Source: Flavobacteriales bacterium (GTDB taxonomy: Bacteria > Bacteroidota > Bacteroidia > Flavobacteriales > Flavobacteriaceae). From it: a stretch of 64,000 bases of DNA. Positions 63,903 to 64,000 of the stretch are shown piece after piece (the first letter of the stretch is position 1; every line of letters begins with the position of its first letter). Position numbers and translations under genes: made by a program. The notes beneath the pieces are model-generated. The model was not told the DNA's origin. It worked only from the letters and a program-made list of their open reading frames with translations, and did not search any database. The DNA lies in assembly GCA_011524905.1 (NCBI GenBank), contig WTJI01000022.1, positions 36,047 to 100,046 of the forward strand. The letters run 5' to 3'.

Positions 63903-63934
63903 TAAAAAAGGCTGACTCGTTGAGTCTTTTTTTT
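63903..63934 (+). terminator. Intrinsic terminator
   Basis: GACTC and GAGTC form a short stem over GTT, flanked by an A-run on the left and followed by nine T residues. It lies 30 bases beyond the disrupted small ORF and would end its transcript. Confidence 0.5.
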
Positions 63935-63963
63935 TATATTTAAGCAACCATAAACTATTTTCA

Positions 63964-64000
63964 ATGAAACTATTATGCAATTTATTGATATGCATCCCTG
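63964..64000 (+). CDS. Start of an exported protein (cut by window end)
   Basis: The last 37 bases begin with ATG and read MKLLCNLLICIP, a hydrophobic start that resembles a signal peptide. Only twelve codons are visible, so no family can be named, and the frame is open to the window edge. It follows the terminator by 30 bases. Confidence 0.4.
   Translation, partial: MKLLCNLLICIP

Overview
The window comes from a low-GC member of the Bacteroidota, almost certainly class Flavobacteriia. The evidence is a complete gldK-gldL-gldM-gldN set (gliding motility and type IX secretion core), a class II HMG-CoA reductase next to a GYDIA-type GHMP kinase, Bacteroidota-type promoters (TTG/TTTG about 18-20 bases before TAnnTTTG), very few Shine-Dalgarno sequences, a tRNA without encoded CCA, and many short lipoproteins of Flavobacteriia-type families. 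It is mostly a chromosomal core region: dense, with many 1-4 base gene overlaps, no insertion sequence, no CRISPR array and no prophage.

Layout. 1-4.5 kb (minus): fructan/sucrose operon of an MFS sugar porter, a GH32 glycosidase, a PfkB sugar kinase and a DinB-like protein. 4.5-7.8 kb (plus): a tiny Trp-Trp ORF with a hairpin, rmuC, a DUF2490 protein and a quinone oxidoreductase. 8.1 kb: tRNA-Phe (minus), divergent from an envelope operon running to 15.9 kb (coaX, outer-membrane barrel, TPR protein, lptC, small membrane protein, CNNM transporter, ppiD). 16-18.1 kb (minus): GHMP kinase and HMG-CoA reductase. 18.3-22.6 kb (plus): DPP-IV-like peptidase, POT peptide transporter, thioredoxin-like protein. 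22.6-26.9 kb (minus): surE, a small membrane protein, lpxB and a doubly disrupted comEC. 27-30.2 kb (plus): Prc-type protease and an OppC-like permease. 30.2-37.7 kb (minus): GAF/fRMsr-like protein, purH and the rod-shape operon mreB-mreC-mreD-mrdA-rodA.

37.8-45.4 kb holds an HMA-MauE-like fusion, a DUF2141 protein and the minus-strand run miaB, sigma-54 activator, lptE, TPR protein, secG, groES, groEL. A terminator separates secG from groES, and groES is preceded by two tandem GG-N10-GC elements that fit sigma-54 promoters. 45.7-53.9 kb (plus): topA, an arginase-fold protein with degenerate metal ligands, then gldKLMN and a strong terminator. 54-57.1 kb: DAO-type oxidoreductase, ABC-F ATPase, CPXCG protein. 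57.1-64 kb: beta-helix lipoprotein, trxB, two convergent DUF6503-like lipoproteins, a DUF4440/NTF2-like protein, a D-Ala-D-Ala dipeptidase-like M15 peptidase overlapping an FAD-linked oxidase, a small secreted-protein gene with a stop at codon 7, and the start of another secreted protein.

The main theme is envelope biology: peptidoglycan shape and synthesis, LPS transport, lipid A, outer-membrane protein folding, type IX secretion and chaperones. No clearly new multi-gene system was found. The observations most worth checking are the sigma-54-like groESL promoter beside an Fis-type activator, the orphan Trp-leader-like element before rmuC, the pseudo-arginase beside gldK, and the comEC lesions. 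Calls rest on motif recognition and reading of the sequence; no database search was run.
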